From: Shouchella lonarensis
Lineage (GTDB): Bacteria > Bacillota > Bacilli > Bacillales > Bacillaceae_D
NCBI RefSeq assembly: GCF_900096965.1
Contig: NZ_FMYM01000003.1
Location: 135,205 to 199,204, forward strand
DNA: 64,000 nucleotides
Direction: 5' to 3'
Of the stretch, positions 16,711 to 26,924 are shown one piece after another. Each line of letters starts with the position of its first letter. The first letter of the stretch is position 1. The notes under the pieces were generated by a model. The model saw only the letters and a program-made list of their open reading frames with translations, made no database searches and was not told the DNA's origin. The position numbers and the translations under genes are program-made.

Positions 16711-17715
16711 TTATGATGGCGGGTTTTTAAAAATGGCAATTGTCCGTTTGCCTTTGTCAGTCGTAAATTCAAAACGGTCATAAATAGCTTGACGTGATTT
16801 TCCTGGTAACAATATACGTTTAAAATGATGTTGTACGAGGACAAATAGTTGGTTTGATTGGTATGTCAAAAAGCTTACACCTTCGAGCAGACGACCTTCT
16901 TTATGATAAATGATTTGTTCTAATAAAGAATTATAGCAGTGGATTAAATCGTGATGGGTTAAAGAGAATTTTTGAAGATGATGTTCAAATCCTTGTAGTG
17001 CGACAGGATCTAATTCTTTTTGAAAGATTGTATACGGATCGAATTGTTGTTGGTCAATAAGAATGGTGGCGCCGTTGTTTGGTTGATAACGCTGACCGTT
17101 TGCTTGTAAGAAAACGCCCTCACCGATATAGCGACCTTCTTTCATCGTGTCTTCATCATCAAGCCAAGTGTACTCAAAGGAGGAGGGAGACAATTCGAGT
17201 AAATCCCCATCTTTGTCACATAAATAAAATCGTTCGCCACTGATTTTAAATGTATATTCAATGTAGAGCGGACCTGTAAGCAAAGGAGGGGAGCGTTTTT
17301 CTTTCGTCGTCTTCCTTTTTTGTGTCGTTAAAGTTTTAATGTACACCTCCAATGTTTCCAGTTCGCGAAAGTTCACATGATCTGATGCCGCAAGGTCAAT
17401 GTAACGCCTTTTTAAAGCTGTCAAAATAGAATCAATAAAAGGCTCGACTGGCTGCTGTTTTGTTCGGTAACGCAAGTGCCTGCTTGAAACAGTGATCACG
17501 TTCCCTTCACTCACTGGCAATTTGTGTAACGCAATGCTTTCTTCATGAAAAATAAACAATGGGAGAGCAAGGACGGAGAAAATACGGACTTCCCCTTGCC
17601 AAGGTTTCTTTGGTTCAGCTTGCACTTGGAGTAACTCTCCAAGGTAAACACCGTTCTTTCCTAAATCGACGACGAGCAATTGCCCTAGGGCGCGTTTTGC
17701 TTCATAGCGATCCAT
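16711..17715 (-). CDS. Conserved hypothetical protein (possibly DUF2777)
   Basis: 334 residues, soluble, no signal peptide. The opening (RYEAKRALGQLLVVDLG.NGVYLGELL..Q.EPKKPW.G.V) reminds me of the Bacillus DUF2777 family, but I cannot confirm this. Start at the ATG at 17715 with GGAAGGATG upstream; an ATG at 17751 is in frame with a poor site. It is followed by a terminator and preceded by xpaC and telA on the same strand, separated by about 55 nt from xpaC. Function unknown. Confidence 0.6.
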   Translation of the reverse strand: MDRYEAKRALGQLLVVDLGKNGVYLGELLQVQAEPKKPWQGEVRIFSVLALPLFIFHEESIALHKLPVSEGNVITVSSRHLRYRTKQQPVEPFIDSILTALKRRYIDLAASDHVNFRELETLEVYIKTLTTQKRKTTKEKRSPPLLTGPLYIEYTFKISGERFYLCDKDGDLLELSPSSFEYTWLDDEDTMKEGRYIGEGVFLQANGQRYQPNNGATILIDQQQFDPYTIFQKELDPVALQGFEHHLQKFSLTHHDLIHCYNSLLEQIIYHKEGRLLEGVSFLTYQSNQLFVLVQHHFKRILLPGKSRQAIYDRFEFTTDKGKRTIAIFKNPPS

Positions 17716-17769
17716 ATGATCTTCATCCTTCCGTGCGACTTGCTTACACATGTTCTTTCATGTGTACAA

Positions 17770-18723
17770 TCATTCTCTCTTTTTTCGAGGATGAGGCTTC
17801 CCATTAAGACGTTCTTTTTCATCAGAAGCGCCATAACGGAGTTCTTGCAAACGCATGACATGTTCCATGCGCTCGACTTTCATTTGCTCTAAACGATCAT
17901 GTAACCCAATGAGAGAGAGCTCCATTTTTGACAGCGAAACAAAGACATTGTCGCGTTGTTCTAACTGGTTACGTTTAGATAAAGCTAAGTAAGCACCCAT
18001 CAAGTTTGGTAAATCATCACGAAGTAACCGCCTGACTGTATGCTTATCTTCGTAGCCAAACAAATGAAAGTCTTTCTCTAGTTTATTGGCGTGAGTCAAA
18101 ATACGTGTCAAACGATTATCTAACATTGGGTCAATGGTAAAGCTATCCATCGCTTGGAGATAACGTTTTGCTTCCTCAATCAACATTTTAATATCGTGTG
18201 CAGGCTGTTTTTTCAATTGTTGCTCGTGTCCTTGTAAACGCTCGAGGGAGACCGTATCAATTTTTTTCCCAACATACGCAAGATCAACCCGGTGAATCGC
18301 AAAAAAGATACCTTTTATGGCGGGAACATTTTGTAACGCACGAACATGACGTCGTCCATCTTTTAAATAATGAATCGTTGCTTCTTTCACTTTGCCGTAA
18401 TCTTTTTCGGACTTGATGTACTTTCTAAAGCAAAGAATGCGCAATCGTTTATGGATAGGCGAGCGCGAATGTTTTGTATCGGAAACAAGGAGGCGAATGT
18501 GATTGTACGTCACTTTGACACGAATATCCCAGTCTTTTTGACGTCGTCGAATATGACGCCGCTCGTTTTTTCCAGTTGCATTTTCTGCCATCCGTTGAAG
18601 CAAGCGCTCGACATCATTAAACATCCGAATGGTTGTGTCATCGGAAATAATATGATCCTCAACAGGCCGCTTATACGCTGGGGTAAAGAAATCAATGAAG
18701 GCATTTGTAGAAAATAGACCCAT
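17770..18723 (-). CDS. xpaC: XpaC-family protein
   Basis: 317-residue, mostly helical, basic protein. Its position right after telA on the same strand (15 nt gap) is the xpaC-telA (yaaN) gene pair of Bacillus, and the RRHIRRRQKDWDIRV...AIHYLKDGRRHVRALQ segments fit the XpaC family ('5-bromo-4-chloroindolyl phosphate hydrolysis'). The name comes from a cloning phenotype; the true role is unsettled, probably stress or toxic-compound tolerance together with TelA. Two membrane segments found in some XpaC proteins are not evident here. Confidence 0.75.
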   Translation of the reverse strand: MGLFSTNAFIDFFTPAYKRPVEDHIISDDTTIRMFNDVERLLQRMAENATGKNERRHIRRRQKDWDIRVKVTYNHIRLLVSDTKHSRSPIHKRLRILCFRKYIKSEKDYGKVKEATIHYLKDGRRHVRALQNVPAIKGIFFAIHRVDLAYVGKKIDTVSLERLQGHEQQLKKQPAHDIKMLIEEAKRYLQAMDSFTIDPMLDNRLTRILTHANKLEKDFHLFGYEDKHTVRRLLRDDLPNLMGAYLALSKRNQLEQRDNVFVSLSKMELSLIGLHDRLEQMKVERMEHVMRLQELRYGASDEKERLNGKPHPRKKRE

Positions 18724-18738
18724 TTTTTTACGCGCCCC

Positions 18739-19752
18739 CTAGCGATCAAGCAGTTTTTGTTGCATCTCACGGTTTAATGTATCCATTTCCTCAATAAATT
18801 GCTTTCCGCTCGAGACAATACGTTCATTTGATTGTTCTGTTAGTTCAATGGCTTTAAACACGTTATCGTAGGCGCGTTTAAATGCATCCAGGGCAATTGC
18901 TGGTTCCTCTAGTGTCTTTAATGTTTGCTCCGTATTTTCTTTTAACATTTCCGCATTGGAGAGCAACATCGATTCTGTTGCTTCGTTGACACTTTGGACA
19001 GCATGAATGACTTTTTTCTGGTTGTTTAATGCTAGCTGGATCGAAGCTGTGACGGTAATAATATTTTTAGTCATGGTGATGGCATTAAAGATGGCTTCCT
19101 CAAGTTTCTCGTTATTTTCGGAAATGAGGTCCACAGAGGCAAGCGACTGTTGCAACACCATGACCGCTTGCTGCATGTTTTTCATACGGGTCACAACTTT
19201 GACCTGACCTTTTTTCAGTTCATTTGTATTATCAATCCAACGTTCTGATGTCATTTCTTGCTCTAACATCGTGTGTAATTCTTTGCCAAGGTCAATTTGT
19301 TTGTTCAAGTTGCCAATCCGTTCATGTGCGACAACTTTAAGTTGTTTTAACATCAAATTATCTTCTTGCAACTTGTCACGCCCGGAGAGCAATCCTTCAA
19401 TAATCTGATCGACTTGCGCCTCCACCGTTTGGTACTGCTGCATATATTTCGCAACGGGGTTCTTTCGTAACATTTTATTAAAGAATCTCTTGACGTGTGA
19501 ATCCTTTAAATAACCAGGTTCCAGTTGACTAACAACTTCTTTTAATTCATGCAATTGGTTTGGCAATGTGTTCGCTTTGTCGCTCATCATTTCTTTGACA
19601 GGGCGCTTTAATGCTTCAAGAGATTCTCCTGCTTGTTTTTGTTCTTGTTCTCCAAGAGACTCCAATTTCTCAAGTAACGTATGAATGTTGCCTTCGTTTT
19701 TATATGGTGCAAGCATTGCATCATTTGTTTGATTTTGTGTTTCACTCATCAT
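18739..19752 (-). CDS. telA: TelA/YaaN toxic anion resistance protein
   Basis: About 337 residues, helical and coiled-coil throughout. Family features include ERIGNLNKQIDLGKELHTMLEQEM, MKNMQQAVMVLQQSLASVDLISENNEKLEEAI and the C-terminal ERIVSSGKQFIEEMDTLNREM. TelA proteins are linked to tellurite and antimicrobial tolerance. Start at the ATG pair 19752/19749, because GGGGGT lies 5-8 nt before; the frame continues upstream to 19917 without a site. Confidence 0.88.
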   Translation of the reverse strand: MMSETQNQTNDAMLAPYKNEGNIHTLLEKLESLGEQEQKQAGESLEALKRPVKEMMSDKANTLPNQLHELKEVVSQLEPGYLKDSHVKRFFNKMLRKNPVAKYMQQYQTVEAQVDQIIEGLLSGRDKLQEDNLMLKQLKVVAHERIGNLNKQIDLGKELHTMLEQEMTSERWIDNTNELKKGQVKVVTRMKNMQQAVMVLQQSLASVDLISENNEKLEEAIFNAITMTKNIITVTASIQLALNNQKKVIHAVQSVNEATESMLLSNAEMLKENTEQTLKTLEEPAIALDAFKRAYDNVFKAIELTEQSNERIVSSGKQFIEEMDTLNREMQQKLLDR

Positions 19753-20141
19753 TGTAACCCCCATTGTCTCTTCTTCTTGAACCGTTTCATGGATACATGC
19801 GCTATCACGATTTATACGTATGAAAGCGGAAAAATGTTTCATTTTAATGTAACTGCGGACAGTCTTATAAGTTAACTTTATTTCATTTTTGTACAGGGCA
19901 TTCTTGGAGATTTTCAAATATCATAAAAAAGATTCTTGGTTCTATTATGACGGAAATGTCTGTTCACCGCAACGAATCTGCTATAAATGTCGGCATTTTG
20001 CTTGACCAATGTTTCATTTCTCGATAAAATTGACGTTCAAAACTTTTTATGTGTATTTATATGCATGATGTTTGAAATAGGCAGTGATTTAAGTAATAAA
20101 AGAAAATAGCTGCTGGAGTGGAGAGGAAGGATGTGGAGAAG

Positions 20142-23100
20142 ATGATCAATAAAGAGACACGTGGTTTATACGAATCTTCATTTGAACATGATAATTGTGG
20201 GATTGGCTTGCTTACTCAGTTGCGGGGAGAAAAGTCGCATAAAGTCATTGCTGATGCATTACAGATGTTGTGTCGTTTAGAACATCGCGGTGGCCAAGGT
20301 GCAGAGACGAATAGTGGTGATGGTGCTGGCATCCTTGTGCAACTACCAGACTGTTTTTTCCGACAAGTGGTACCGTTTGCACTTCCTGACGCTCCGTCAT
20401 ATGCTGTTGGTATGGTGTTTTTGGCTCAAAATATGGCGGTTCGAGCGAAGCAAATATCTTTGATTGAAGACGTGCTACAAACGATGTCTTTGACGCTGCT
20501 CGGCTGGCGTGATGTCCCAATTGATCCTAAAATGCTTGGCAATGCAGCACGTATAGCGATGCCGTTTATTTGCCAATTATTTGTCAAAAAATACGATGGA
20601 TGGGATCCGGATGTATTTGAGCGGAAGCTGTTTGTCGCGCGGAAACAAATCGAACAAAAGTTTCGTACAGCAGAAGGTGAAGTACGAGAAGGGTATTTTG
20701 CGAGTTTTTCGAGCAAGACGATTGTGTACAAAGGCATGCTGACGACGGAACAAGTGGGATCGTTTTACGTTGATTTATGTCATCCGCAATTTAAGTCAGC
20801 ACTTGCACTTGTTCATTCACGCTTTAGCACAAATACATTCCCAAGTTGGAAGCGCGCACACCCAAATCGTTGTTCGATACACAACGGGGAAATTAACACG
20901 ATCCAAGGGAATGTCAATTGGATGCGCGCACGAGAGGCGACTTTTCGCCATTCTGTGTTTACAGAGGAGATAGATAAAGTGTTGCCCATCATTGATGAAA
21001 GTGGCAGTGATTCGGCCATATTTGATCAAACATTAGAATTTCTAATGTTGTCAGGACGATCGTTGTTTCATGCGGCAATGATGATGGTGCCAGATTCGTG
21101 GGAAAGTGATCTGTCAATGAGTCCGCAGAAACGGGCGTTTTATGCGTACCACCGGACATTGATGGAACCGTGGGATGGACCGACGGCACTTGTTTATACA
21201 GATGGCACAAAAATTGGCGCGATGCTTGACAGAAATGGATTGCGTCCAGCTCGATATTACCGTACGAGCGACGACCATTTTGTGCTTAGTTCTGAAGCTG
21301 GGGTGTTACCTTATGCGCCTGAAGAAGTTGTAGAAAAAGGACGACTAAAGCCGGGGCAATTGCTTGCGATTGACCTTGAGCGTGGCTGTTTACTCGGAGA
21401 CGATGAGGTAAAAGCGTCTATCATTTGGGAGGAAGCGTATACAGATTGGGTCGATCAACATATCTTGTCTTTGGACGAGGTCAAAGAAGGAGAGGAAATA
21501 TCAGCAACGAATCCGTCCGAGATGACGCGGACGCAGCGTGCCTTTGGCTACACGTACGAAGAACTAACAAAAATGATTTTTCCACTCATAGAAGACGGAA
21601 GCGATCCGGTTGGTTCAATGGGGTACGATTCTCCTTTAGCTGTGCTATCTACGCAGCCGCAGTTACTTTACAACTATTTTAAGCAATCGTTTGCACAGGT
21701 GACGAATCCACCGATTGATGCGATTCGGGAAAAAGTGGTGACATCTGTAGAAACAACGATTGGATCACGTGGACATTTGCTGGCGCGATCACTTCACAAG
21801 CATCATACGATTCATTTGAACACACCGATTTTAACAAATGAAGACTTGGCAAAAGTGAAATCCCTCAACGATCCGGGGTTAAAGGCAGCGGTGCTGGAGG
21901 CATTATATGATGTCTCAGACGAGGGGACTGGTTTAGAGACAGCCATTGAACAACTTTGTGCACAATCTGAGGCAGCAATCAAATCTGGAGCAACATTACT
22001 TATTTTAAGTGACCGTAATGGGTCGAAAACACGTGCAGCAATTCCTGCCTTGCTCGCTGTCGGCGCCTTACATCAACATTTGATTTTGCAAGGGTTGCGA
22101 ATGAACGTGAGCCTCATCGTTGAAACAGGGGACGCGCGTGAAGTGCATCATCATGCGACATTGCTTGGCTATGGTGCAGAAGCCATTTGTCCTTATGTTG
22201 TGTTTGACATTGTGAAAGAAGCAGTGGCTACAAGTATGATCCAAGTGGCGGATGAGGCAGCAGCTTGTCGCCGTTATGTTGCAGGTGTTACAAGTGGCTT
22301 AATGAAAGTCTTATCGAAAATGGGTGTTTCTACGATCCAAAGCTATCGTGGTGCGCAAATTTTTGAAGCAATCGGTCTTCATTCAACAGTCATTAATCGT
22401 TACTTCACAGGCACACCCTCACGAATTGGTGGGATTGACCTCTCTCGTATTGCTAAAGACGTGCGTGTGCGTCATGAACAAGCGTGGTTAAGTAAAAAAG
22501 TCGGCTTATGCACGTTGGCATCAGGAGATGACTGGCAGTGGCGTCAAGATGGTGAGACACACCAATATAGCCCAGAAACCATTCATTTGTTGCAACGCGC
22601 TTGCCGTTCAAATGATGATGCATTATTTAAACGTTATGCTGCTTTGGTCAATGGAGAAGATGGTGATCCGACCTCGCTAAAGGCATTGTTAAAATTTCGT
22701 CCGCAGCAACGGGTTTCTATTGAAGAGGTCGAACCGGCTAGTGACATTGTCAAACGTTTTCGTACGGGGGCGATGTCATATGGCTCGATTTCAAAAGAAG
22801 CGCACGAAACGTTGGCGATTGCGATGAACCGGCTTGGTGGAAAAAGCAATACGGGTGAAGGCGGTGAAGAAAGCGTCCGTTTTTTCCAAGATGATAACGG
22901 CAATAGCCGTCGGAGTGCGATTAAACAAGTGGCATCAGGGCGTTTCGGTGTAACGAGCCATTATTTAGTAAATGCCGATGAAATTCAAATTAAAGTTGCC
23001 CAAGGTGCGAAACCGGGAGAAGGTGGACAGTTACCAGGGGATAAAGTGTATCCGTGGGTCGCAGAAGTGCGAGGATCCACACCTGGAGTCGGGCTCATTT

Positions 23101-24692
23101 CTCCCCCGCCACACCATGACATTTATTCAATTGAGGACTTGGCACAGCTCATTTTTGATTTAAAAAACGCCAACCCATCCGCAAAAATTAGCGTGAAGCT
23201 CGTGTCTGGAACAGGCGTTGGCACCATTGCTGCTGGTGTAGTGAAAGCCGGTGCAGAGGGCATCGTTATTAGCGGATACGATGGTGGCACAGGTGCAGCA
23301 GCGCGGACAAGCATTAAGCATACCGGGTTACCATGGGAGATTGGGTTAGCTGACACGCAGCAAACACTCATTTTAAATGGTTTGCGTGACCGCGTGACAT
23401 TAGAAACAGATGGGAAGTTAATGACAGGGCGTGATGTCATCATTGCCGCATTGCTCGGGGCAGAAGAATATGCGTTCTCAACCGCGCCGCTCGTCGTTCT
23501 CGGTTGTGTGATGATGCGTGTCTGTCATTTAGACACATGCCCGGTTGGCATCGCTACCCAAAATGAAGACTTACGAAAGTTGTATACAGGACAAGCTGAC
23601 CATGTCGTAAACTTCATGACATTTGTAGCAGAGGAGATGCGTGAATGGATGGCGTCACTCGGTGTGCGCACGGTCGATGAGTTAATTGGTCGTGTAGACT
23701 TATTAGAGCAAGCACCAAATGAGCGTGGGATTGATCTATCACGGTTGCTATGGCAACCTTCATCTGCAGGTGTACACCGCTGTATGAGAACATTACCAGC
23801 GCCACTAACCGTTTCGCCACTGGCACAATCGTTACGACGGGCAGCAGAACCTGCATTACAAAAGCAAGAGCGGATCACGCACGCTATGCCCGTATCGAAC
23901 ACGGACCGGGCAATTGGCACGGTCGTTGGAAGTGAAATAAGCAAACGATACGGTGTACAGGGATTACCGGCTGATACGGTGACGTTCTCTTTTCATGGCT
24001 CGGCCGGACAAAGCTTTGGGGCGTTTATCCCGGAAGGAATGACGTTATATTTGCAGGGGGATGCGAACGACTATGTTGGAAAAGGATTATCTGGTGGGAA
24101 GATCGTGCTTTATCCACCCAAACATTCAACTTTCTGTCATCAACCTCATGTCATTGCTGGCAACACCACTTTTTATGGGGCGACGAGTGGAGAAGCATAT
24201 ATTTCCGGACAAGTAGGCGAACGTTTTTGTGTCCGCAATGCCGGTGCGCATGTCGTTGTTGAAGGCATGGGTGATCATGGGCTAGAGTATATGACGGGTG
24301 GCCAAGTGATTAACATTGGCACGGTCGGCCGCAATTTTGCAGCCGGAATGTCAGGAGGCGTGGCATATATGTATGATCCAGATAGACATTTGCCAGCGCG
24401 ATGCAATCATGAAATGGTTTTGTTAGAAGAACTCTCTCCTTTAGACGTTAACCATGTGCACACTTGTTTAATGGAACACGTTAATATGACAGGCAGTCCA
24501 CATGCGCAAGCGCTGCTAAACGACTGGCAAAAAACAGCCACTCATTTTATGAAAGTCGTTTCAAAGGATGAGAAACAGATGTTGGCGCGCATAGATGAAT
24601 ACGAGAAACAAGGCTATCCATTGGAAGAAGCACGCCTGCTTGCATTCGAAAATAAAAAGCAAGGACGTGTTGCTCAACCACTAAAGAGATAG
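20142..24692 (+). CDS. gltB: Glutamate synthase large subunit
   Basis: NADPH-dependent glutamate synthase alpha chain, about 1516 aa. Order: glutaminase domain with N-terminal nucleophile Cys in HDNCGIGL (residue 19 from this start, implying a propeptide to be removed), central domain, FMN/2-oxoglutarate synthase domain (about 850-1210), and GXGXG beta-helix (about 1270-1470). The [3Fe-4S] cluster loop CVMMRVCHLDTCPVGIATQ is intact. It uses glutamine amide nitrogen to make two glutamates from 2-oxoglutarate. Start choice is uncertain: the ATG at 20142 or a GTG at 20118, both near GGAAGG. gltD follows 13 nt later. The usual LysR regulator gltC is not adjacent; telA is divergent instead. Confidence 0.97.
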   Translation: MINKETRGLYESSFEHDNCGIGLLTQLRGEKSHKVIADALQMLCRLEHRGGQGAETNSGDGAGILVQLPDCFFRQVVPFALPDAPSYAVGMVFLAQNMAVRAKQISLIEDVLQTMSLTLLGWRDVPIDPKMLGNAARIAMPFICQLFVKKYDGWDPDVFERKLFVARKQIEQKFRTAEGEVREGYFASFSSKTIVYKGMLTTEQVGSFYVDLCHPQFKSALALVHSRFSTNTFPSWKRAHPNRCSIHNGEINTIQGNVNWMRAREATFRHSVFTEEIDKVLPIIDESGSDSAIFDQTLEFLMLSGRSLFHAAMMMVPDSWESDLSMSPQKRAFYAYHRTLMEPWDGPTALVYTDGTKIGAMLDRNGLRPARYYRTSDDHFVLSSEAGVLPYAPEEVVEKGRLKPGQLLAIDLERGCLLGDDEVKASIIWEEAYTDWVDQHILSLDEVKEGEEISATNPSEMTRTQRAFGYTYEELTKMIFPLIEDGSDPVGSMGYDSPLAVLSTQPQLLYNYFKQSFAQVTNPPIDAIREKVVTSVETTIGSRGHLLARSLHKHHTIHLNTPILTNEDLAKVKSLNDPGLKAAVLEALYDVSDEGTGLETAIEQLCAQSEAAIKSGATLLILSDRNGSKTRAAIPALLAVGALHQHLILQGLRMNVSLIVETGDAREVHHHATLLGYGAEAICPYVVFDIVKEAVATSMIQVADEAAACRRYVAGVTSGLMKVLSKMGVSTIQSYRGAQIFEAIGLHSTVINRYFTGTPSRIGGIDLSRIAKDVRVRHEQAWLSKKVGLCTLASGDDWQWRQDGETHQYSPETIHLLQRACRSNDDALFKRYAALVNGEDGDPTSLKALLKFRPQQRVSIEEVEPASDIVKRFRTGAMSYGSISKEAHETLAIAMNRLGGKSNTGEGGEESVRFFQDDNGNSRRSAIKQVASGRFGVTSHYLVNADEIQIKVAQGAKPGEGGQLPGDKVYPWVAEVRGSTPGVGLISPPPHHDIYSIEDLAQLIFDLKNANPSAKISVKLVSGTGVGTIAAGVVKAGAEGIVISGYDGGTGAAARTSIKHTGLPWEIGLADTQQTLILNGLRDRVTLETDGKLMTGRDVIIAALLGAEEYAFSTAPLVVLGCVMMRVCHLDTCPVGIATQNEDLRKLYTGQADHVVNFMTFVAEEMREWMASLGVRTVDELIGRVDLLEQAPNERGIDLSRLLWQPSSAGVHRCMRTLPAPLTVSPLAQSLRRAAEPALQKQERITHAMPVSNTDRAIGTVVGSEISKRYGVQGLPADTVTFSFHGSAGQSFGAFIPEGMTLYLQGDANDYVGKGLSGGKIVLYPPKHSTFCHQPHVIAGNTTFYGATSGEAYISGQVGERFCVRNAGAHVVVEGMGDHGLEYMTGGQVINIGTVGRNFAAGMSGGVAYMYDPDRHLPARCNHEMVLLEELSPLDVNHVHTCLMEHVNMTGSPHAQALLNDWQKTATHFMKVVSKDEKQMLARIDEYEKQGYPLEEARLLAFENKKQGRVAQPLKR

Positions 24693-24705
24693 GAGTGAGG
24701 AAATC

Positions 24706-26172
24706 ATGGCGAAACCAACTGGTTTTTTAACGTATGTACGAGCAGATGTAAAAAAAGAAGCACCACATAAGCGGGTAGCTCATTGGAAAGAATTTACGCG
24801 TCCAATGTCTACACAAACATTACAAGAACAAGGCGCGCGCTGTATGGACTGCGCTGTCCCATTCTGTCATACGGGTACAGAAGAGGTAGGTTGTCCAATT
24901 CATAACCTCATCCCTGAGTGGAATGAACTTGTATACCGCAACCAATGGAAAGAAGCGCTCGTCCGCCTGCACAAAACGAATAACTTCCCGGAGTTTACAG
25001 GACGTGTTTGTCCGGCGCCGTGTGAAGGATCTTGTGTGGCTGCCCTCCATGGCGAGGCCGTCGCAATTAAGTCGATTGAGAATCATATTGTTGAGCGCGG
25101 TTTTGCGGAAGGCTGGATCGTTGCGCATCCGCCAAAAGCGAGAACCGAAAAAACGGTTGCCATTGTCGGTTCCGGACCTGCTGGTTTAGCCGCCGCCGAT
25201 CAATTGAACCAAGCAGGGCACACGGTGACCGTATTTGAGCGCGATGATCGTGTTGGTGGCTTACTCACATACGGCATTCCTGATGTGAAACTTCCTTTTT
25301 CGATCATCGAGCGCCGGATCAATCTTTTACGAGAAGAAGGGATTTCCTTTGAAACAGGCGTGGACATTGGATCGGATATATCCGCTGCGGTCTTACGAGA
25401 ATCGTTTGATGCGGTCATTTTAGCAACGGGCGCAACAAAACCACGGGATTTGTCATGTGAGGGACGGACACTTGACGGCGTTCATTTTGCAATGGACTTC
25501 TTGCGCGCGAATACGAAAAGTTTGCTTGACTCTAACCACCAAGACGAGCAATTTTTATCCGCTGCCGGGAAACATGTCATTGTTATCGGTGGTGGAGATA
25601 CGGGTGCCGATTGTATCACGACGTCTGTACGCCATGGCGCGCTTTCTGTGACACAATTTGATATTAATGCGCAACAAGGGTTTACGCGCGCGTCTGAAAA
25701 TGCATGGCCACTTTTTCCGATTGTCCACACCGTTTCAGATGCGCACGAAGAAGCGATTGCTATATATGGCGAAGATCCACGAGCATACAAGCTACAAACA
25801 AAGCGGTTTCTTGGTGCGAATGGACATGTGACGGGTTTAGAAACTATCGAAGTCAACACAACAATCGATGCACAAGGGAGGAAAACACGTACGGAAGTAC
25901 CGGGAAGCGAGCAAGTGTGGCATGCTGATCTTGTTTTATTAGCACTCGGATTTGAGGGGGCAGACGCGACCCTATGTGAAGCGCTCGGCGTGCAGATGAG
26001 CACTTCACAAACAGTGGCCCAAGGCAGACGTCCGTATGAAACTTCTGTCCCTGGTGTATTTGCAGCGGGTGATAACCGCCGCGGGCAAAGCCTTGTTGTT
26101 TGGGCAATAGACGAGGGAAGAAAGGCAGCAGCGGTGTGTGATCGGTTTTTGGGCGGCGTATTTTTGTCGTGA
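24706..26172 (+). CDS. gltD: Glutamate synthase small subunit
   Basis: 488-residue beta chain that brings electrons from NADPH through FAD and [4Fe-4S] clusters to GltB. N-terminal cysteine clusters CMDCAVPFC, GCPIHN and CPAPCEGSC; first dinucleotide fold GSGPAGLAAAD (about residue 150); second GGGDTGADC (about 300); terminal FAD motif GVFAAGDNRRGQSLVVWAI. Co-transcribed with gltB; terminator 54 nt downstream. Confidence 0.97.
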   Translation: MAKPTGFLTYVRADVKKEAPHKRVAHWKEFTRPMSTQTLQEQGARCMDCAVPFCHTGTEEVGCPIHNLIPEWNELVYRNQWKEALVRLHKTNNFPEFTGRVCPAPCEGSCVAALHGEAVAIKSIENHIVERGFAEGWIVAHPPKARTEKTVAIVGSGPAGLAAADQLNQAGHTVTVFERDDRVGGLLTYGIPDVKLPFSIIERRINLLREEGISFETGVDIGSDISAAVLRESFDAVILATGATKPRDLSCEGRTLDGVHFAMDFLRANTKSLLDSNHQDEQFLSAAGKHVIVIGGGDTGADCITTSVRHGALSVTQFDINAQQGFTRASENAWPLFPIVHTVSDAHEEAIAIYGEDPRAYKLQTKRFLGANGHVTGLETIEVNTTIDAQGRKTRTEVPGSEQVWHADLVLLALGFEGADATLCEALGVQMSTSQTVAQGRRPYETSVPGVFAAGDNRRGQSLVVWAIDEGRKAAAVCDRFLGGVFLS

Positions 26173-26225
26173 TAAGTAATAATAGCTTTTGAACTTTGTT
26201 GTGAACGACCGATTACTCATGGTGA

Positions 26226-26253
26226 GATTGCCCTGAAGCTAGAGGGCATCTTT
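26226..26253 (+). terminator. Terminator after gltBD
   Basis: Stem GAT(T)GCCCT / AGGGC(A)TC with a short loop, followed by TTTCT. Moderate strength. Confidence 0.6.
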
Positions 26254-26369
26254 CTGCCATGGGTCCAAAGCTTTGTGGGATACATGCAATGCTTCCTATT
26301 TTTGGTCGAATCATGTAAAATAATGCATGATGGTGGTAAATAGATAACTAGGGAAAGGAGAGGAACCTT

Positions 26370-26849
26370 ATGAAAAATAAAGGAATGGGTCTTGGACCTC
26401 GTGCAGGAGCATATATGATGGATCAAAGAGTCGGTTTTGCACCTCGCTTAGGAGCATACCTGATTGATCTTATAATTGTTGTGCTTATAATCATGTTAAC
26501 CAGTATACTCGCTGCTTTACACGCAAATTTTATTGCTCTAATGTTTATGACATTTATCATTTTAAGTGCTTATTTTACGGTGTTACCGGCTGTGTGGAAC
26601 GGCTACACGGTAGGGAAGAAAGCGCTAGGGATTCGCATTGTCGCTGCAGACGGCTCGCCAGCCGGTATCGGTAAACTTATATTACGTGCGGTCGTATCAA
26701 GTGGTCTTGCTCATGTGACAAGTGGTATTTCTTCCATCATTAGTGCCTTCCTGATTAGTGGGCGCGATGATAAGTGTGCCATCCATGACTTGGCTGCGGG
26801 TACATATGTAACTGCTAGAAAACTAGAGAAAGCAGAAAAAGCAGCATAA
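26370..26849 (+). CDS. RDD-family membrane protein
   Basis: 159 residues. The RDD domain begins APRLGAYLIDLIIVVLIIML, here RLGAYLID with Arg and Asp in the first helix, then NGYTVGKKALGIRIV, the second family signature, and IHDLAAGTYV near the end. Three to four membrane helices. An Arg/Gly start (LGPRAGAYMMD) imitates the domain start, as if part of it had been duplicated. RDD proteins are transport-related or of unknown role. AAAGGAGAGG precedes the ATG. Confidence 0.8.
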   Translation: MKNKGMGLGPRAGAYMMDQRVGFAPRLGAYLIDLIIVVLIIMLTSILAALHANFIALMFMTFIILSAYFTVLPAVWNGYTVGKKALGIRIVAADGSPAGIGKLILRAVVSSGLAHVTSGISSIISAFLISGRDDKCAIHDLAAGTYVTARKLEKAEKAA

Positions 26850-26924
26850 ATGCAGTAGGCTTGCGCTTTATTTTAACGAGGGATATGGTTGCACCTGAAA
26901 TAGAATGGGGAAGGCAGTGTGGGC

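Noticed and set aside
20030-20059. Promoter of gltB (TTGACG, 18 nt, TATTTA)
   Set aside because: The -35 is good but the -10 is weak; too uncertain to list.
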